Assembly: GCF_964204645.1 (NCBI RefSeq)
Contig: NC_134035.1
Coordinates: 8,554,501 to 8,618,500, forward strand
DNA: 64,000 nucleotides
DNA from: Tubulanus polymorphus
Lineage: Eukaryota > Nemertea > Palaeonemertea > Tubulaniformes > Tubulanidae
Direction: 5' to 3'
Position numbers and translations under genes: made by a program. Under the pieces are notes generated by a model. The model was not told the DNA's origin, searched no databases, and saw nothing but the letters and a program-made list of their open reading frames with translations. The stretch's first letter is position 1. The number at the start of each line of letters is the position of its first letter. Positions 61,960-64,000 of the stretch are shown in pieces.

Positions 61960-63570
61960 CTAATGTTTTCGATCACTTCTGTCTTGGAGACGAATTCGGG
62001 GCCGTGGTTAATGATGATAGATGCTTTTATATAGAAAATCCCTCGCTTGGAAAAGAAATATGGACACGAAATATCTTCTTTCAGTTACGGGAACGGATGA
62101 AGATGATGACTATTGGGATATTCGTAGTCGAAACGTCCATCGTATATAAATCAAACTAAATCCTTCAGACTCTTTTTTTCTCAGGGTGGAAACCATCAAT
62201 ATCACAACATATAGAAAAAGTATTGCATCAATGGTTATGCTGTAACAAGCGACTCAACGTCTAAACGCTACGGATTAAAACAGCACAACCACCGTCAAAA
62301 TGCAGTTCTCACCCCCGAAGGCAACTTTTCCACCAAACGGCATCTTCTCAACATAATCATTCAAATATCCGTAATATGATGTTATACACTGTATGCAAAT
62401 CATAGTTGTCAAATAAAAACGCTCTAATCCCAACACTGTGTCAAAATGAACAAATTCCGCAATAGAATTTGTACCCGATAGTTGTATACAAGTGTAGTAA
62501 TAGCATATTTATTTTCATTAATCCATACGCAAAATTTAATAAAGCGAATCATTTTAAGTGCACTGTATGATTATGAAGCATCCAGTGCCAGCGATGAAAG
62601 AATTTATCAAAATGAAAGAACGTGGTTTCATTTCAATTGGATAGAAATAAGTATCGTGGGATTTCTTTTTCATATATCGATGCAAGTATTTCACAAATGA
62701 ATAAGTAAAAATAATTTATTCGTATTGTTTCCCAAAGACAATTTAACTAGTCATACACAGAAGGAAAAACTGTTTGGATACCGTCTTGCTTATGAAAGAA
62801 AATGAAGATTTTGGAGGTTTTTAGGTCTGGTTCGCTCACAAAACTAAACCAGGCCCCTTAACTAAGGTTTGTTCGGCGGTCGGCTTTATACGGTCTGTTA
62901 TCTATCGCTTTTGACGCGGTAGTACTTCCATAAAAGAACCCACTCAATCCCTTTTAAGAAGATACTACACATAGAATTGCCTAACAAAATACTTCAGTGT
63001 GTGACAGCGCTACTGTATATTCACCCGTCAAGTACAACGTCGCGATAGCCTAAGTGGGTACTTTCTACATCTTATGTATTAATATATATCAACATCAAAC
63101 GAAGAGCCTTCTCTCGATGTATATATACACAATATCGAGCTACTAGATAAAACACGCGAAACTCGCGCACTAATTAAATGTTGCTTTCAACGCCGACGTG
63201 ACATCTCTCGATCGAATTGTCCTCAAGTATAGATGGAATCTGATTAACCGCGAGTTGTTATATCAAAGGTTCGGCAGCAATTTATCCGGCGAGGGCTTTT
63301 CCAGTATGTGGCGGTCGAGATTTCGCGTTGCAGATTCTAATATCTGTATAAACATTATGCGCATTTATTATGTATGTCTATCTAATGCTAGAGTTTGGCC
63401 GTTTTGTCGCGTCAAGAACTGAGTAAACACTATAGCCACAGGGCAAGAATTCAAGAATGTAAGAGTGGATGTGGCTACCATTTCTTGTTCTATTCATACG
63501 TCTTCGTAGTGTAAGTCGCAATCTTAGTATCGCCAAAAATGTTATCCCGAAAGTTACTAGCATCTTCATT
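61960..63570. other. No recognised gene
   Basis: AT-rich with chance frames up to 74 codons. No further exon for the candidate at 61,582-61,959 could be seen. Confidence 0.35.
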
Positions 63571-63573
63571 TTG

Positions 63574-63665
63574 CAGGGGCGGAATCAGGGATGATCTCTA
63601 GGGTTCAGACCCTGTTTCCCATCGAGGTGGACCCTTTTATCCAGACAGAGATCGTGGAAATTTAA
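63574..63665. mobile_element. Possible DNA-element terminus (CAGGGGCGGAATCAGG)
   Basis: GCAGGGGCGGAATCAGGGAT followed by GGGTTCAGACCCTG and GAGGTGGACCC matches the style of ends of many animal MITEs. The partner end is not identified and may lie beyond the window. Confidence 0.3.
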
Positions 63666-64000
63666 AGTTTGACGCTCGATCCTTCGGAACTTGCATCTTT
63701 TTTCGTCTATTTCCTCGAAAATATGTAATGCCGAGGGAATACCCCACTATTTTCATGCAGACTTTTCATCCGAGATTTCCTAAATCCACCCATCGATATT
63801 TCTAGAGTCATTTTCAAGAATGAGCAAAAAAAATCATACGGTTTACTAATCAGTAATCTATGTGGATGTTCGTCTTAGAATTAATTCAATCAATCTCATA
63901 TTCTTTCTCGTAAAGAAAATGGAGACGATTGATTCAAAAATCTAAAAGAAAAGCTTTCTATTAGAAAAAGGAGAAAACACTTTATCGTCTGGAAATGGGT
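63666..64000. other. No recognised feature
   Basis: AT-rich sequence up to the window end. Confidence 0.4.

Overview
The window looks like nuclear DNA of an invertebrate animal, most likely a marine one, but I cannot name the species. It is AT-rich, keeps many CpG dinucleotides, and has long (TA)n tracts, short scattered open frames and a high density of transposon relics. I see no operons, ribosome-binding sites or dense reading frames that would suggest a prokaryote. The relics include non-LTR retrotransposons, Penelope-like elements, tRNA-like SINEs and small inverted-repeat elements. No rRNA, CRISPR array or convincing functional tRNA gene was found.

Only two stretches carry clearly recognisable protein homology, and both are retroelements. 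The first is a long open reverse-transcriptase frame (49,770-51,260, +) of a 5'-truncated Jockey/CR1-superfamily LINE, followed by its 3' UTR, AATAAA signal and AT-rich tail. The second is the C-terminal part of a Penelope-like element (9,906-11,146, coding on -). Its GIY-YIG endonuclease frame is flanked by 206-bp inverted terminal repeats and interrupted by an 86-bp insertion with a TA duplication.

Two weak host-gene candidates remain: a TATA/initiator promoter followed by a short first exon and splice donor (36,379-36,486, +), and a protein-like open frame at 61,582-61,959 (-). The rest reads as intergenic or intronic DNA.

Layout: 0-9 kb is mostly unassigned DNA with dispersed repeat copies. 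9.6-12 kb is a nest of repeat copy, Penelope element, SINE, and a TIR element inside the SINE. 14-15.4 kb holds two adjacent foldback elements and two SINEs. 18.5-28.2 kb is rich in Penelope-type terminal-repeat relics, several as head-to-head inverted pairs. 26.8 kb and 45.2 kb carry copies of a foldback family whose arms contain a tRNA-like B box. 40.05-41.86 kb is a four-copy 452-bp tandem array beside a 190-bp (TA)n tract. 49.8-51.6 kb is the LINE. 54.2-57.9 kb has a minisatellite, a direct-repeat pair with a strong hairpin, and more Penelope-type ends.

The recurring theme is a CTGATGA...GAAA arrangement in several unrelated-looking terminal repeats. It resembles the hammerhead ribozyme motifs known from Penelope-like elements, although I cannot show that any copy is active. 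All family names A to F and Penelope A to D are labels made for this window only.
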